Of a stretch of 64,000 bases of DNA, positions 34,845 through 44,280 are shown in pieces. The notes under the pieces were generated by a model. That model was given only the letters and a program-made list of their open reading frames with translations, was not told the DNA's origin and ran no database searches. A program made the position numbers and the translations under genes. The first letter of the stretch is position 1. The number at the start of each line of letters is the position of its first letter. Source of the stretch: Erythrobacter aureus (GTDB taxonomy: Bacteria > Pseudomonadota > Alphaproteobacteria > Sphingomonadales > Sphingomonadaceae); NCBI RefSeq assembly GCF_003355455.1, contig NZ_CP031357.1, positions 2,272,501-2,336,500 of the forward strand. Direction: 5' to 3'.

Positions 34845-37009
34845 TGGTCAGAACGAGCCCGTAGAGCCTCCCCTTCCGTCTTGTCCTCGCCATAGCCGTA
34901 ACCATAACCATAGCCGTATCCGTAGCCATAACCATATGCCGAGTTCTTCTCGCTAACCTTGGTCACGATGCCACCATAGATATGCGCTCCCGATCGCTGA
35001 AGGCGTCCAAGCGCATTCTCGATGCCGCGAAGTTTGATCCGCTCCGCTTCGATCACAAAAACGACGCCGTCAGCGACCTTGGCAATCTCAATCGCATCGG
35101 CCAAAGCAAGCATCGGCGCACCGTCGATTAGCACCTGATCGTAGGTCGCTCGCGCTTCCTCGATGAGCCGGGCAAAGCGCTCGCCGGCCAGCAATTCCAC
35201 TGGATTAGGAGGCGTACGGCCCATCGGGAGAAAATCGAAACCGAACCTTTCAAGATGGATAATTTGCGACGCCATGTCAGTTTCTTGGTTAGCCAGCAAT
35301 GGTACCAGCCCCCCCCTGTCGTAGTCACGCAAGTCGAGCGAATCGCGAAGCCTGGAATTGCGCAGGTCGGCGTCGATCAGCAGGGTACGCTTGCCCAACT
35401 GCGCGAAGCTCGTCGCCACACCAACAGAGGAGATGCTCTTTCCTTCTGCCGGAACCGACGAGGTGAACATAAGCACTTCGGGCGCACCTTTCGGCGTCAG
35501 GAAGTTCATGTTTGTTCTGACAGTCGTATAAGCCTCGTTGATCTCGGACGAGCGCTCCGTGAGGCTCTCGATGATCGTACCTTGCTTATCACGAGGAATC
35601 GCGCCCAGCAGAGCAATACCGAGTCGCTTACGAACGTCGTCCGGATCTTGCAGGGTCTGGCTCAGGGCAACCTTAAGATAAACCATGCCTGCCACAAAAA
35701 CCAAGCTTGCAACCAATGAGATCAGAAGATTCTTGATCAGCGATGGGGCATAAGGTCCGGTCGGCACGTCGGCATTGTCGATGATCTGAATATTGTTCTG
35801 GCCGGCGCCCGATGCCTCTAGCTCCTTGAAGCGTTGTAGGAGCGCATCGTAAATTTCGCGGTTGGTGTCGACTTCGCGCTTGAGAATACCGTAGCGTATA
35901 CCCTGCCCCTGTTGACCCAGAAACCGCTGCTTGACCCGCTCGACCTGATCGCGCAATTCGGACTCCCTTATCCTAGCAGACTGGACAAGGTCTCGCGAGC
36001 CGGAAGCGATCGCCGAGCGCAGCGAACTCACTTCAGCCTGTTTTTCCCGAACTTGCGGGTAATCGGGGCCAAAGGTCGAGCGCAACACCGCGAGCTCAGC
36101 TTCGCTTTCACTTAATGTAGTCAGCAGCTCGTTGCGAGGATCATTGACAGGGAAATTGCCACCCATAGCCGCCGCTTGCGCGCTAACGCGATCCGCGACT
36201 GCTTCCGCCAATGCAGTATTTAGCGCCTGTAGGTCTGCACCAACAAGAGTCTGTCCCGCCCCCTCGGATCCTGAATCGCCTCCGGCGTTCAGAACCAAAA
36301 TTTCATTTGCATTTGCATATTCGACCAGTTGCTGTTCGGATTCAGCCAGGCGCTCACGCAGCTCGCCAATCTGGCTTTGGAGGAAATCCCTCGCCTCGAT
36401 ATTGGCTCCGAAGCGTTTCTCGTAATTCGCGGCTACAAACTCTTGCGCCCAGAGATTTGCGATTCGGGCCGAGAGACCGGGACTGGGACTCGAAAATTTA
36501 ATATCGACAAGGCTCGACTGTGTGATTGGATCGATACTTACGTTGGCGAAGAGCGTTTCTTCAATTCGGGACTCGAGATAGGGCCCGTCGACTAAGGTAA
36601 AGGCATCGCGAAACTCCTCATCGCGGCTCAAATTCCCCGCCTCCATCACGCGCTTTGCCATAAACTTCGAAAGGAGAAGCTCATACTGCGTGTTCAAATA
36701 CTGGAGTTCCGAAATCTTGCTTTCGGTATCAAGCGTATCGAGGTTCGTGACATCAACCGTGATCTGCGAGACTTCGAGGCGTGCACTTGCTTGATAGAGT
36801 GGAGTAGAGAGCAACGTAAGGAGAACGCCAAGCATTAGGCCAAGCGCCACAATACCCGCCAGCCAATACTTCAGAGCGAATGCTTCATGCCAGTAACGCT
36901 CCAGATCGAACACAAAAGAACCATCACCGGCCGAATTCGCCCCAGCGAAATCGCCCCCCCGATTCTCTCGCGCCGCAAATTCGGGTGCATCAAAATCAAG
37001 AGTATTCAA
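34841..37009 (-). CDS. wzc: Polysaccharide co-polymerase / tyrosine autokinase (Wzc/ExoP type)
   Basis: A 722-residue inner-membrane protein that controls chain length and export of the polysaccharide. A Wzz-like domain has transmembrane helices at about 48-72 and 425-448 with a long periplasmic coiled coil between them. The cytosolic BY-kinase has Walker A SSVPAEGKS (Lys524) and Walker A' LLIDADLR. The C terminus ends in eight consecutive Tyr-Gly pairs, the likely autophosphorylation cluster. It overlaps the wza stop by four bases and the downstream unknown gene likewise. No Wzb-type phosphatase gene is seen nearby. Confidence 0.92.
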   Translation of the reverse strand: MNTLDFDAPEFAARENRGGDFAGANSAGDGSFVFDLERYWHEAFALKYWLAGIVALGLMLGVLLTLLSTPLYQASARLEVSQITVDVTNLDTLDTESKISELQYLNTQYELLLSKFMAKRVMEAGNLSRDEEFRDAFTLVDGPYLESRIEETLFANVSIDPITQSSLVDIKFSSPSPGLSARIANLWAQEFVAANYEKRFGANIEARDFLQSQIGELRERLAESEQQLVEYANANEILVLNAGGDSGSEGAGQTLVGADLQALNTALAEAVADRVSAQAAAMGGNFPVNDPRNELLTTLSESEAELAVLRSTFGPDYPQVREKQAEVSSLRSAIASGSRDLVQSARIRESELRDQVERVKQRFLGQQGQGIRYGILKREVDTNREIYDALLQRFKELEASGAGQNNIQIIDNADVPTGPYAPSLIKNLLISLVASLVFVAGMVYLKVALSQTLQDPDDVRKRLGIALLGAIPRDKQGTIIESLTERSSEINEAYTTVRTNMNFLTPKGAPEVLMFTSSVPAEGKSISSVGVATSFAQLGKRTLLIDADLRNSRLRDSLDLRDYDRGGLVPLLANQETDMASQIIHLERFGFDFLPMGRTPPNPVELLAGERFARLIEEARATYDQVLIDGAPMLALADAIEIAKVADGVVFVIEAERIKLRGIENALGRLQRSGAHIYGGIVTKVSEKNSAYGYGYGYGYGYGYGYGEDKTEGEALRARSDQ

Positions 37010-37734
37010 CGTCCAATCCGATCGATTAAGATGGCTGCAGTCGAGAGCAGGGGCACGAACTGCAAGATAGTGTCGAGGCGTCTGCGGCTGGGCGAATCAC
37101 CAACGATGACGATGTCGTTAGGATATACTGTCGGATCCGCGTAATTACCACGCTGGATGGCCTGCATATTATAAGCCCCTATGTATTTTTGACCCCCAAC
37201 ACTTCTGAGTATTAGAACATCGTCAAGCTTCGCATATTGCGACAATCCACCCGCCTGATTCACGACCCGCAAAAGGGATTGGCGTCCCAGCACGGCGTAT
37301 TCACCAGGCTTTTCGACTTGCCCCCCGACCGAGACTGTCGGCAGCGGGATATCCTCGGGGATTACACGGACCTGAGGATTAAGAAGATAAGCTCCGCGCA
37401 AGACATCCGCAATCTTGTCGGCCGCCTCATTTGGGGCCAGTCCATTGAGGTCAATGAGGCCGACAAGTGGGAACGAGATACCCCCTTGCCCATCCGTAAG
37501 ATATTTGCCGCTCAGTCGCTCGGCTCCCACAACCTCGATTTCCAATGTTGCCTGAGGGCCGATAATGTACAGATTCTCAACGCCAGGCTCAGGCAACTCT
37601 TCAAGTTGCGCGATTTCGACTTCGGGTGCCTCCCCATAACTCCGGTCCGTCGTGGCACACCCTGTGAGTGCGGCGGCAAGCGCCAGACCGACCCCCGCAT
37701 TTCTAATTCTGTTCACTGATCGATTAATCCTCAT
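37006..37734 (-). CDS. wza: Polysaccharide export outer-membrane lipoprotein (Wza type)
   Basis: A 242-residue lipoprotein with lipobox ALTGC (Cys26). A poly_export domain (YIIGPQATLEIEVVG...SGKYLTDGQGGISFPLVG) is followed by SLBB-type sequence (VSVGGQVEKPGEYAV). It forms the outer-membrane channel that works with Wzc. Its C-terminal hydrophobic stretch (FVPLLSTAAILIDRI) could span the outer membrane. It is the first gene of the wza-wzc-unknown operon. Confidence 0.9.
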   Translation of the reverse strand: MRINRSVNRIRNAGVGLALAAALTGCATTDRSYGEAPEVEIAQLEELPEPGVENLYIIGPQATLEIEVVGAERLSGKYLTDGQGGISFPLVGLIDLNGLAPNEAADKIADVLRGAYLLNPQVRVIPEDIPLPTVSVGGQVEKPGEYAVLGRQSLLRVVNQAGGLSQYAKLDDVLILRSVGGQKYIGAYNMQAIQRGNYADPTVYPNDIVIVGDSPSRRRLDTILQFVPLLSTAAILIDRIGR

Positions 37735-37804
37735 GATGGGCGCCTTAGCGCAACTCCAGGAAGAGAAAAGCCACCTCTAAATTCAACTCACCGATGCCAG
37801 TGGC

Positions 37805-39211
37805 CTATGTGGCTTTCATATCACGCAGATCGCGAGAAAGCCCAAGAAGAAGCCAAATTGAGACAAGCTGAAACAGGGGAGTGCGCAAAGGATAGTCAAT
37901 TATAGACGAAAGCCCAAGGATGGCAAAAATGCTTATCCAGAAGATTGCTAGAACGCGTGTCTGCCGGCGCGCGGACAAGGCGATGACAGCCTTGGCCATC
38001 CAGACGAGCAACGTAGTTAGGATAAGGGCGGCAAACAGCCCCCCTTCGATGATCAATTGCGCCCAATCATTGTGCGCTTGATTGACATACTGAGGCATAA
38101 GCAATTTTGCGGGCTCATGGATCTGATAGACCTGCTCGAATGATCCGAACCCGGTTCCCAATACCCAATGCGCTCCTAGCATTTCAGCCATTACCGGCCA
38201 TATGCTCCACCTGAGGTCGGCAAAGCTGTCGCTTGCAAGAATATCGCGAAAGGCAGGGGTACGGTCGAGCGCTATGAATGCTCCAGCGACGACCCCAATA
38301 AATATGACCGGAAAGGCCAAGATGAGGCGGGGGTGTTGATCGAGCCAGCTGGTATCTGAACGTGCCGCCGAATGGCCTCGGCGGGCACCCGGAGACCAGA
38401 TCAACATGAGAGCCGAGATTACAATCGCACCCAGAGATGCTGCGAAACCAGCTCTCGAACCACCGGTTAGTGAAGCAATGGCGATCAAAAAGAAAGCGAA
38501 GGGATACGCCAGCGACTCCCATGTCCGCCCCGGCAGTTGGCGCACCCTTATACCGAGGATCGCTACGACCAGCATGGAGCAAGCCGCAAAGAAAGCGGCA
38601 TGATTCTCGTTCGCAAAGACCCCGACTGCACCACCCCTGTTGGTGAGCGCGTAAAGGTAAAGGGGGCTCGCGCTACCCGCTATGATTTGGAGTAGGCTAA
38701 GGGTGGCATTGAGGACACCCAAGGCCGCGATAAGGCGCAAAAGCGTCAGGGTACTGGCACTGTACGCTACCGACAGCAGAAGCCCCGCCGCAGGAACCAC
38801 GAGGCTGCCCAGCACATTCCAGGTTCGAGTGGGGGTCATCGTCAGCGGACGCCAGACGTCTTCGAGACCCAGCGCGGCATCCAAACGAAAGATTTCACTG
38901 CGGCCTGGCAATTCGTGCCATAACTCAGGCGGCAACGGCAGAAGCTGTATCACTACTAGCGATGCAAAACAGGCGAACAGGACGAGAAGTGTGCGCTCGT
39001 CTCTCGCCTTTGTCGCGCTGATATAGAATAGCGCTGGAATGAAAAAGAGCGCACTTAAGGTACGCAGAGGGATGATTTGAATTGCATCGAATCTCGACGC
39101 CCCACCGGTAAGCGCCACAAGCGCTGCCAGGAGCCCCAATACCACCCAGCCTTTTGTCGGACTCCGCTCCAGTCCCAGTGCGCGTTTCCCTCGTTCGTGG
39201 TCAAAACCCAT
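37805..39211 (-). CDS. O-antigen ligase / polymerase family membrane protein
   Basis: A 468-residue polytopic membrane protein with about ten hydrophobic helices. The O-antigen-ligase-type periplasmic loop contains GTGFGSFEQVYQIH and YVNQAHNDWAQLIIEGGL, with the His-Asn-Asp pattern typical of Wzy_C proteins. It could ligate, polymerise or export the polysaccharide. A second, quite different polymerase-like protein lies at 47,698, so this one may be a ligase. A 70-base gap separates it from wza. Confidence 0.75.
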   Translation of the reverse strand: MGFDHERGKRALGLERSPTKGWVVLGLLAALVALTGGASRFDAIQIIPLRTLSALFFIPALFYISATKARDERTLLVLFACFASLVVIQLLPLPPELWHELPGRSEIFRLDAALGLEDVWRPLTMTPTRTWNVLGSLVVPAAGLLLSVAYSASTLTLLRLIAALGVLNATLSLLQIIAGSASPLYLYALTNRGGAVGVFANENHAAFFAACSMLVVAILGIRVRQLPGRTWESLAYPFAFFLIAIASLTGGSRAGFAASLGAIVISALMLIWSPGARRGHSAARSDTSWLDQHPRLILAFPVIFIGVVAGAFIALDRTPAFRDILASDSFADLRWSIWPVMAEMLGAHWVLGTGFGSFEQVYQIHEPAKLLMPQYVNQAHNDWAQLIIEGGLFAALILTTLLVWMAKAVIALSARRQTRVLAIFWISIFAILGLSSIIDYPLRTPLFQLVSIWLLLGLSRDLRDMKAT

Positions 39212-39638
39212 TCTAAAAATGACCCCTGCCTCTCCAAAACAAGCAAAATATTCTCATTCCGACATAATCGCGCATTGCCTAACACATATTGCGAAGCCAA
39301 TGTCCACAGGCAGTTATCGCTGAGAGACTGAATCATCCCATCAGCCGTGCGCCACTCGCACCCTAGGATATCCAAGCGCTTGCTACCTAGCGCACTACAC
39401 CGCAGCCTGGACACCGCGTTTGCCTGCTGTTCGCTCAGTCATCGCAAATCCGAAATAACGCGAACCACACCGCCATCCATGGCCCCCTGTCTTATTGTGG
39501 TAGCTCGATTGCCGCGGCCGTGCTGAGGCTGGCTTGAACTCGAAAGCCCACTATCGGCGAATGTGTTGTGCACGACCCTCGCTTGCCCTACGCGAAACAC
39601 GCGCTTTTGAAATCAAGAGTTGGTGCGGAATAATTTGA
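39212..39638. other. Divergent intergenic region
   Basis: 427 bases between the ligase-like gene (minus) and the pglF-like gene (plus). No ORF with family support and no repeat is seen. It presumably holds the divergent promoters, but I cannot point to convincing -35/-10 pairs. Confidence 0.5.
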
Positions 39639-41603
39639 ATGACTTATAACCTTGGGCATCTTTCGACCCTGAGCCGACCGCGGAAGGTTGCATTCCAGCT
39701 CATCCTCGATGCCGGACTGATCGTGTTTTGCTTCCTCGCAGCAATGACCATCCGTTTCGAAAGTATTGATTTTCTCAAAAACATCGAAATCTGGCTGCCT
39801 GTCGCGATCTCCTCCGCAGTGGCAATCGCCGTGTTTTGGTTTGCGGGCCTCTACCGTTCGCTAGTGCGTTTCGTGACAGGCAAAATACTAGCCTCGATTA
39901 TGAAAGGTGTGCTCGCTTTCGCAGTGTCCCTTCTCCTCCTCAATAGCTTGCTCATCTCGGGCATTCCCAGGTCAGTGCCGATCATATCCGGACTTTTGTT
40001 GTTTCTGTCCATCGGAGGGTCACGATTTGTTTTCCGGCACATCTTTCGCAGGCCAATTCAGGTAACCAAGCAGCCCGTTGTGATTTACGGCGCGGGTGAG
40101 TCTGGCCTTGAATTGCTGAATTCGCTCTTCCACGGTCGGGACTACACCCCGATTGCGTTCGTCGATGACGATCGACATCTTCAGGGGCTCACGATAAGCG
40201 GCCTTCCGGTCTACTCCCCTCAACAAATCCCGCGCCTTGCCGATGGGACTGGACTGGAAGTCGTGCTGCTGGCCATGCCCAGCCTAAGCCACACGCGGCG
40301 CCGCGAGATCTTCGCTTCGCTTGAAAGCATGAATCTCGAGGTCAAGACCATACCGGGCCTCTCGGACATAATTAGCGGAAAGGCCAAAATCTCAGAACTG
40401 AGGAACGTGACCGCCGAGGATCTTCTCGGGCGCGACGCCGTAACGCCCAACGAAAAGCTGCTGAAGCGCAATATCACAAGCAAGGTCGTTATGGTGACGG
40501 GCGCCGGGGGCTCGATCGGCAGCGAGTTATGCCGCCAGATCCTCGTTCAAAAGCCAAAAACGCTTGTCTTATTCGAGATTTCCGAATTCGCGCTCTACTC
40601 AATAGAACAGGAGCTAAGCGAACTGGCCAAGCATCTCGAACCGAACATCAGAATTGTTCCCATTCTTGGGTCCGTCCAGAACGCAAAGAGGCTAAATGCG
40701 GCGATCACGGCATTCCAGGTTGAGACGATTTATCACGCCGCTGCATACAAACATGTACCTCTGGTCGAGGAGAACGTCGTCGAGGGAATTCGCAACAACG
40801 TGTTTGGCACATTGACAGTTGCCAAACTGGCGAGCGAGAACAACGTCAGCGACTTCATTCTGATCTCGACCGACAAAGCCGTTCGGCCAACCAGCGTGAT
40901 GGGCGCTACCAAGCGAATTGCGGAGTTGATTTGTCAGGCGCTCGCCCAAGGGGAACACAGGACGACCTTCTCTATGGTGCGGTTCGGGAATGTCCTCGGG
41001 TCGTCTGGCTCGGTCATCCCGCGGTTTCGCTCACAGATCGAGGCCGGCGGCCCTGTGACCGTGACGCACCGGGATATCAACCGCTACTTCATGACGATTC
41101 CGGAAGCAGCCCAATTAGTCATTCAGGCAGGTGCAATGGCTAAGGGCGGCGATGTCTTTGTCCTCGATATGGGCGAACCGGTCAGGATCGCTGATCTTGC
41201 GGTGACAATGGTGAAGCTACACGGTCTCACGCCTTACTTTGTCGACAATCCCGAAGAAGTGGCCCCGGAGAATGGCGACATCCCGATATGCTTCTCGGGG
41301 CTTCGCAAAGGGGAGAAGCTTTACGAGGAATTGCTTATCGGGAACAAACCTCAGGGGACCGAACACCCTCGCGTCATGACAGCGCGCGAAATCGCCATGT
41401 CACCCGAGCAACTTATGCCCGTAATTGATCGTCTCTTGACGGCCTGCAAAGCCTTCGACCTTCCAGAGATTCATTCGATACTGAAGGCGCTTCCGCTCGA
41501 CTACACCCCCCTTGATGAAGAACTTTCAGATCTCGTTTGGCGCGCAGCAAAGGAGATAGATCCCGCCCACCGGCAATCAACGGTCATGACCTCAATTGGA
41601 TAA
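39639..41603 (+). CDS. pglF: UDP-GlcNAc 4,6-dehydratase, PglF/CapD type
   Basis: A 654-residue membrane enzyme that makes the UDP-4-keto-6-deoxy sugar starting bacillosamine synthesis. Four transmembrane helices lie within about 20-120. A CoA-binding-like Rossmann domain follows (VVIYGAGESGLELL), then the SDR dehydratase domain with TGAGGSIGSE at about 287. DKAVRPTSVMGATKR carries the Met-x-x-x-Lys catalytic form of large PglF/WbpM enzymes in place of Tyr-x-x-x-Lys. GLRKGEKLYEELL is the conserved end. The partner genes pglE, pglD and pglC lie next to it on the opposite strand. Confidence 0.88.
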   Translation: MTYNLGHLSTLSRPRKVAFQLILDAGLIVFCFLAAMTIRFESIDFLKNIEIWLPVAISSAVAIAVFWFAGLYRSLVRFVTGKILASIMKGVLAFAVSLLLLNSLLISGIPRSVPIISGLLLFLSIGGSRFVFRHIFRRPIQVTKQPVVIYGAGESGLELLNSLFHGRDYTPIAFVDDDRHLQGLTISGLPVYSPQQIPRLADGTGLEVVLLAMPSLSHTRRREIFASLESMNLEVKTIPGLSDIISGKAKISELRNVTAEDLLGRDAVTPNEKLLKRNITSKVVMVTGAGGSIGSELCRQILVQKPKTLVLFEISEFALYSIEQELSELAKHLEPNIRIVPILGSVQNAKRLNAAITAFQVETIYHAAAYKHVPLVEENVVEGIRNNVFGTLTVAKLASENNVSDFILISTDKAVRPTSVMGATKRIAELICQALAQGEHRTTFSMVRFGNVLGSSGSVIPRFRSQIEAGGPVTVTHRDINRYFMTIPEAAQLVIQAGAMAKGGDVFVLDMGEPVRIADLAVTMVKLHGLTPYFVDNPEEVAPENGDIPICFSGLRKGEKLYEELLIGNKPQGTEHPRVMTAREIAMSPEQLMPVIDRLLTACKAFDLPEIHSILKALPLDYTPLDEELSDLVWRAAKEIDPAHRQSTVMTSIG

Positions 41604-41720
41604 GCTTTAGTCAATCTCCAGGACTGGCGCCGCATCTACACCCGCTATGACCGCTGCGCCTACGCCTTTATGTCCGCCATCTACATCGCCGCAACCGTCA
41701 TCTTCTGGCTGCCGCAATAA
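41604..41720 (+). pseudogene. IS5-family transposase C-terminal remnant
   Basis: The frame starting right after the pglF stop reads NLQDWRRIYTRYDRCAYAFM and then SAIYIAATVIFWLPQ before a TAA at 41,718. This is the typical C terminus of IS5-group (IS1031/IS427-like) DDE transposases (WRRIxTRYDRCAxxF). Only about 38 residues remain; no catalytic motif, start codon or clear terminal repeat is present. It marks a past insertion between pglF and pglE. Confidence 0.8.
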
Positions 41721-41793
41721 GCCTTGAATCCCATGCACAGTCGAGATTCATCCACGAGACCTAGCGTCAATTACGTTTGGAATAATATTCCCC

Positions 41794-42927
41794 TCAGGGC
41801 CCTGCGTTCAATAAAAAACTAACGCGCTCTATTATCTCGTCTTGCTGCTCATTTGTCATATCGCTTCCCGAAGGTAGACATAGACCTTGTTCAAACAATC
41901 GTTCGTCGACGCCCGAGCCGTGATACCGAGTGCCCGAATAGAGCGGTTGTGTATGCATCGGCTTCCAAAGCGGGCGTGACTCGATCTGATGCTCGAGGAG
42001 CATTAGCCGAATGTCCTCTCGCGACACACCAGTGTCAACCGGATCGATTGTTAGTGCTGTCAGCCAGCGCGTAGACCAAGAACCTTCAGGCTCTGGCATA
42101 AAGGAAATTCCCGGATGTGTTAGTCCCTGACGATATCGATCGAAGATTTCTCTTCGCCTTGTGACTCTTTCATCCAGAACCTCCATCTGACCAAGGCCTA
42201 TAGCGGCACAAATGTTCGATAACCGGTAATTGTAGCCAACCGTAGAATGTTCGTAATGTGCCGCTGGATCGCGCGCCTGCGTGGCAAGAAAGCGAGCCTC
42301 GTCGGCCCATGCTTTATGCTTTGTCACTAACATACCACCACCTGAGGTGGTGATGATTTTGTTACCGTTGAAAGAAAGAATCGCCGCGTCGCCGCCAGTT
42401 CCCGCCTTGCGTCCGTCGAGATAGGATGCGCCGAGGCTTTCCGCGCTGTCGACGATAAGGGGTACATCGTATTGGGCGGCCAATGCTTCGAGCGGGTTAA
42501 GGTCGACGGACTGGCCGTAGAGGTCGGTGGGCACGATGGCCTTCGGCAGACGGTTTTCTGCGGCAGCCTTGGCAAGCTCCTCGGCAAGGAGCGCAGTGTC
42601 GACGGTCCAGCTCTTCGGGTCGAGGTCGAAGAAACGCGGCGAAGCTCCTAGATAGTTCACCGGAAATATGCCGCCTGCGAAGGTCATGGACGAAATCCAA
42701 ACCTCACTGCCCGGGCCGACGCCCGCGATGCGCAAAGCGAGATGCAAGGCTGCTGAACCAGATGAGAGACCAACGCAATGTACTGTCGAGCCTAGGTAGG
42801 CGCGCACGGATGACTCGAAAGCGTCAAGCTGTGGCCCGAGCGGAGCCACGAAATTCGAAGCAAATGCCTCGGCCACGCGAAGTTCCTCAACGCCAGACAT
42901 GTGGGGGCGGGAGAGATAGATACGCAT
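41794..42927 (-). CDS. pglE: DegT/DnrJ/EryC1-family aminotransferase, PglE-like
   Basis: A 378-residue PLP-dependent sugar aminotransferase. The PLP lysine is Lys190 in FNGNKIITTSGGGM; the GSAALHLALR and DSAESLGASY motifs are typical. By analogy with Campylobacter PglE it converts the UDP-4-keto-6-deoxy sugar made by PglF into the 4-amino sugar, using glutamate. ATG 42,927 follows the pglD stop by two bases; a TTG at 42,933 is possible. Gene context (pglC-pglD-pglE order) supports the specific assignment. Confidence 0.87.
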   Translation of the reverse strand: MRIYLSRPHMSGVEELRVAEAFASNFVAPLGPQLDAFESSVRAYLGSTVHCVGLSSGSAALHLALRIAGVGPGSEVWISSMTFAGGIFPVNYLGASPRFFDLDPKSWTVDTALLAEELAKAAAENRLPKAIVPTDLYGQSVDLNPLEALAAQYDVPLIVDSAESLGASYLDGRKAGTGGDAAILSFNGNKIITTSGGGMLVTKHKAWADEARFLATQARDPAAHYEHSTVGYNYRLSNICAAIGLGQMEVLDERVTRRREIFDRYRQGLTHPGISFMPEPEGSWSTRWLTALTIDPVDTGVSREDIRLMLLEHQIESRPLWKPMHTQPLYSGTRYHGSGVDERLFEQGLCLPSGSDMTNEQQDEIIERVSFLLNAGP

Positions 42928-42929
42928 CG

Positions 42930-43577
42930 TCAATCCTTGACCAAAGGTTTAGCGGGATTACCGATGACGGTGGTGCCCGGTGGCACGTCGCGAGTGACGA
43001 CCGCGCCCATGCCGACGATAGCGCCAGCGCCAATGATCAGCGGTTTTCCGGGCTTGCCTTGACGCAACACCGCGCCCGCTCCAATATAGGCATGATCTTC
43101 GATATGCACATTGCCGTTGCACATAACTCCTGGAGCGAAGGTTACGAAATCGCCAATCACGGAATCATGAGCGACGTAGGAATATATATTGCCGTGGAAA
43201 TGGTGGCCGATCGTAACATTGGATGTTATTGTCGCAAATCCGCATAGGATCATTCCTTCCGAAACTGGAGACTGGTCGAGAACCATGCAGTTTCTGGCCT
43301 TTACGGAAAGAAATCGAAGTCCTGCCGCCTTACACTTGGTCGCCAGTTTTCTTCGAATATTTCCGTCGGCTATTGCAAGAGTGATAGCTCGATCCGTGGA
43401 TGGATAATTAACGAATTGCTCAAAGGTGACACACTTGTGGCCATTGATCGTCTCTTGGGCGGCGGAGTCGTCTACAAAAACGCAGTGGGCATCGGGATTG
43501 TCGCCTACCTGTGCGTATAGCAAAGGCATGACCTCGCGTCCGAAGCCGCTTGCGCCATAAACACCGTACAAAGTCAT
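42930..43577 (-). CDS. pglD: Sugar N-acetyltransferase, PglD-like
   Basis: A 215-residue acetyltransferase. An N-terminal Rossmann-like PglD domain (YGVYGASGFGREVMPLL) precedes a left-handed beta-helix of hexapeptide repeats (VTIGHH...IGDF...IEDHAYIGAGAVL). The likely catalytic histidine is in YVAHDSVIG. It would acetylate the 4-amino group with acetyl-CoA to give UDP-N,N'-diacetylbacillosamine. Its start overlaps the pglC stop by four bases. Confidence 0.88.
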   Translation of the reverse strand: MTLYGVYGASGFGREVMPLLYAQVGDNPDAHCVFVDDSAAQETINGHKCVTFEQFVNYPSTDRAITLAIADGNIRRKLATKCKAAGLRFLSVKARNCMVLDQSPVSEGMILCGFATITSNVTIGHHFHGNIYSYVAHDSVIGDFVTFAPGVMCNGNVHIEDHAYIGAGAVLRQGKPGKPLIIGAGAIVGMGAVVTRDVPPGTTVIGNPAKPLVKD

Positions 43578-44170
43578 TCCTTTACCCCCTTGAACTTCGA
43601 CATGGTGGCCTCTCCCGCGGCAGAAATCCCGTCTCGCCTCACTACCTTGACGATGGTGAGCCAAACAATTTTTAAGTCGAGCCAGATCGAGCGATTATCG
43701 ACATACCAGACATCCAACGCGAACTTCTGGTCCCAGGAGATCGCGTTGCGCCCGTTCACCTGCGCCCAACCAGTAACGCCAGGTCGGGCCTCGTGTCGAC
43801 GGGACTGCTCAGGAGAGTATAGCGGCAGATATTCCATCAACAGAGGGCGCGGACCTACCAAGCTCATCTCGCCCTTCAGCACGTTCCACAGTTCAGGCAG
43901 TTCATCAAGCGAGCTAGACCTGAGAAAGCGACCAAGACCGGTTAGCCGTTCGCCGTCTGGAAGGAGACGGCCCTGCTCGTCGACTGCATCACGCATCGTG
44001 CGGAACTTGATCATTTGGAAGGGTATGCCGTGCCGCCCGGGCCGCGTCTGCCGGTACAGAACAGGCGCACCCATCCGGCCCCTAATGATTAGAGAGATCA
44101 CAAGTATAACCGGCGATAGAACAATCAGCCCGATCCCAGCCCCCAAAATATCGAAAGCACGCTTGATCAA
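43574..44170 (-). CDS. pglC: Initiating sugar transferase, PglC-like
   Basis: A 198-residue small phosphoglycosyltransferase that moves a sugar-1-phosphate from its UDP carrier to undecaprenyl phosphate. It has a re-entrant membrane helix (AFDILGAGIGLIVLSPVILVISLII), MIKFRTM, SLDELPELWNVLKGEMSLVGPRPLL and RPGVTGWAQVNGRN. With pglD and pglE coupled downstream, UDP-diNAc-bacillosamine is the probable donor, making bacillosamine the first sugar of a repeat unit. Confidence 0.9.
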   Translation of the reverse strand: MIKRAFDILGAGIGLIVLSPVILVISLIIRGRMGAPVLYRQTRPGRHGIPFQMIKFRTMRDAVDEQGRLLPDGERLTGLGRFLRSSSLDELPELWNVLKGEMSLVGPRPLLMEYLPLYSPEQSRRHEARPGVTGWAQVNGRNAISWDQKFALDVWYVDNRSIWLDLKIVWLTIVKVVRRDGISAAGEATMSKFKGVKE

Positions 44171-44280
44171 CTAATGGGCTCCTTACATTTCAAAAAGTCT
44201 ATCGGCCCAAACGAGGTGCATCCGCATCGGGACTAAACACAACCGGGAGCAGCGGATCAACAGGTGCGCCAAGTCAGAGC

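Noticed and set aside
34880..34945. CRISPR-like or tandem-repeat array
   Set aside because: It is the in-frame Tyr-Gly coding repeat of wzc; no spacer-repeat structure is present anywhere in the window.
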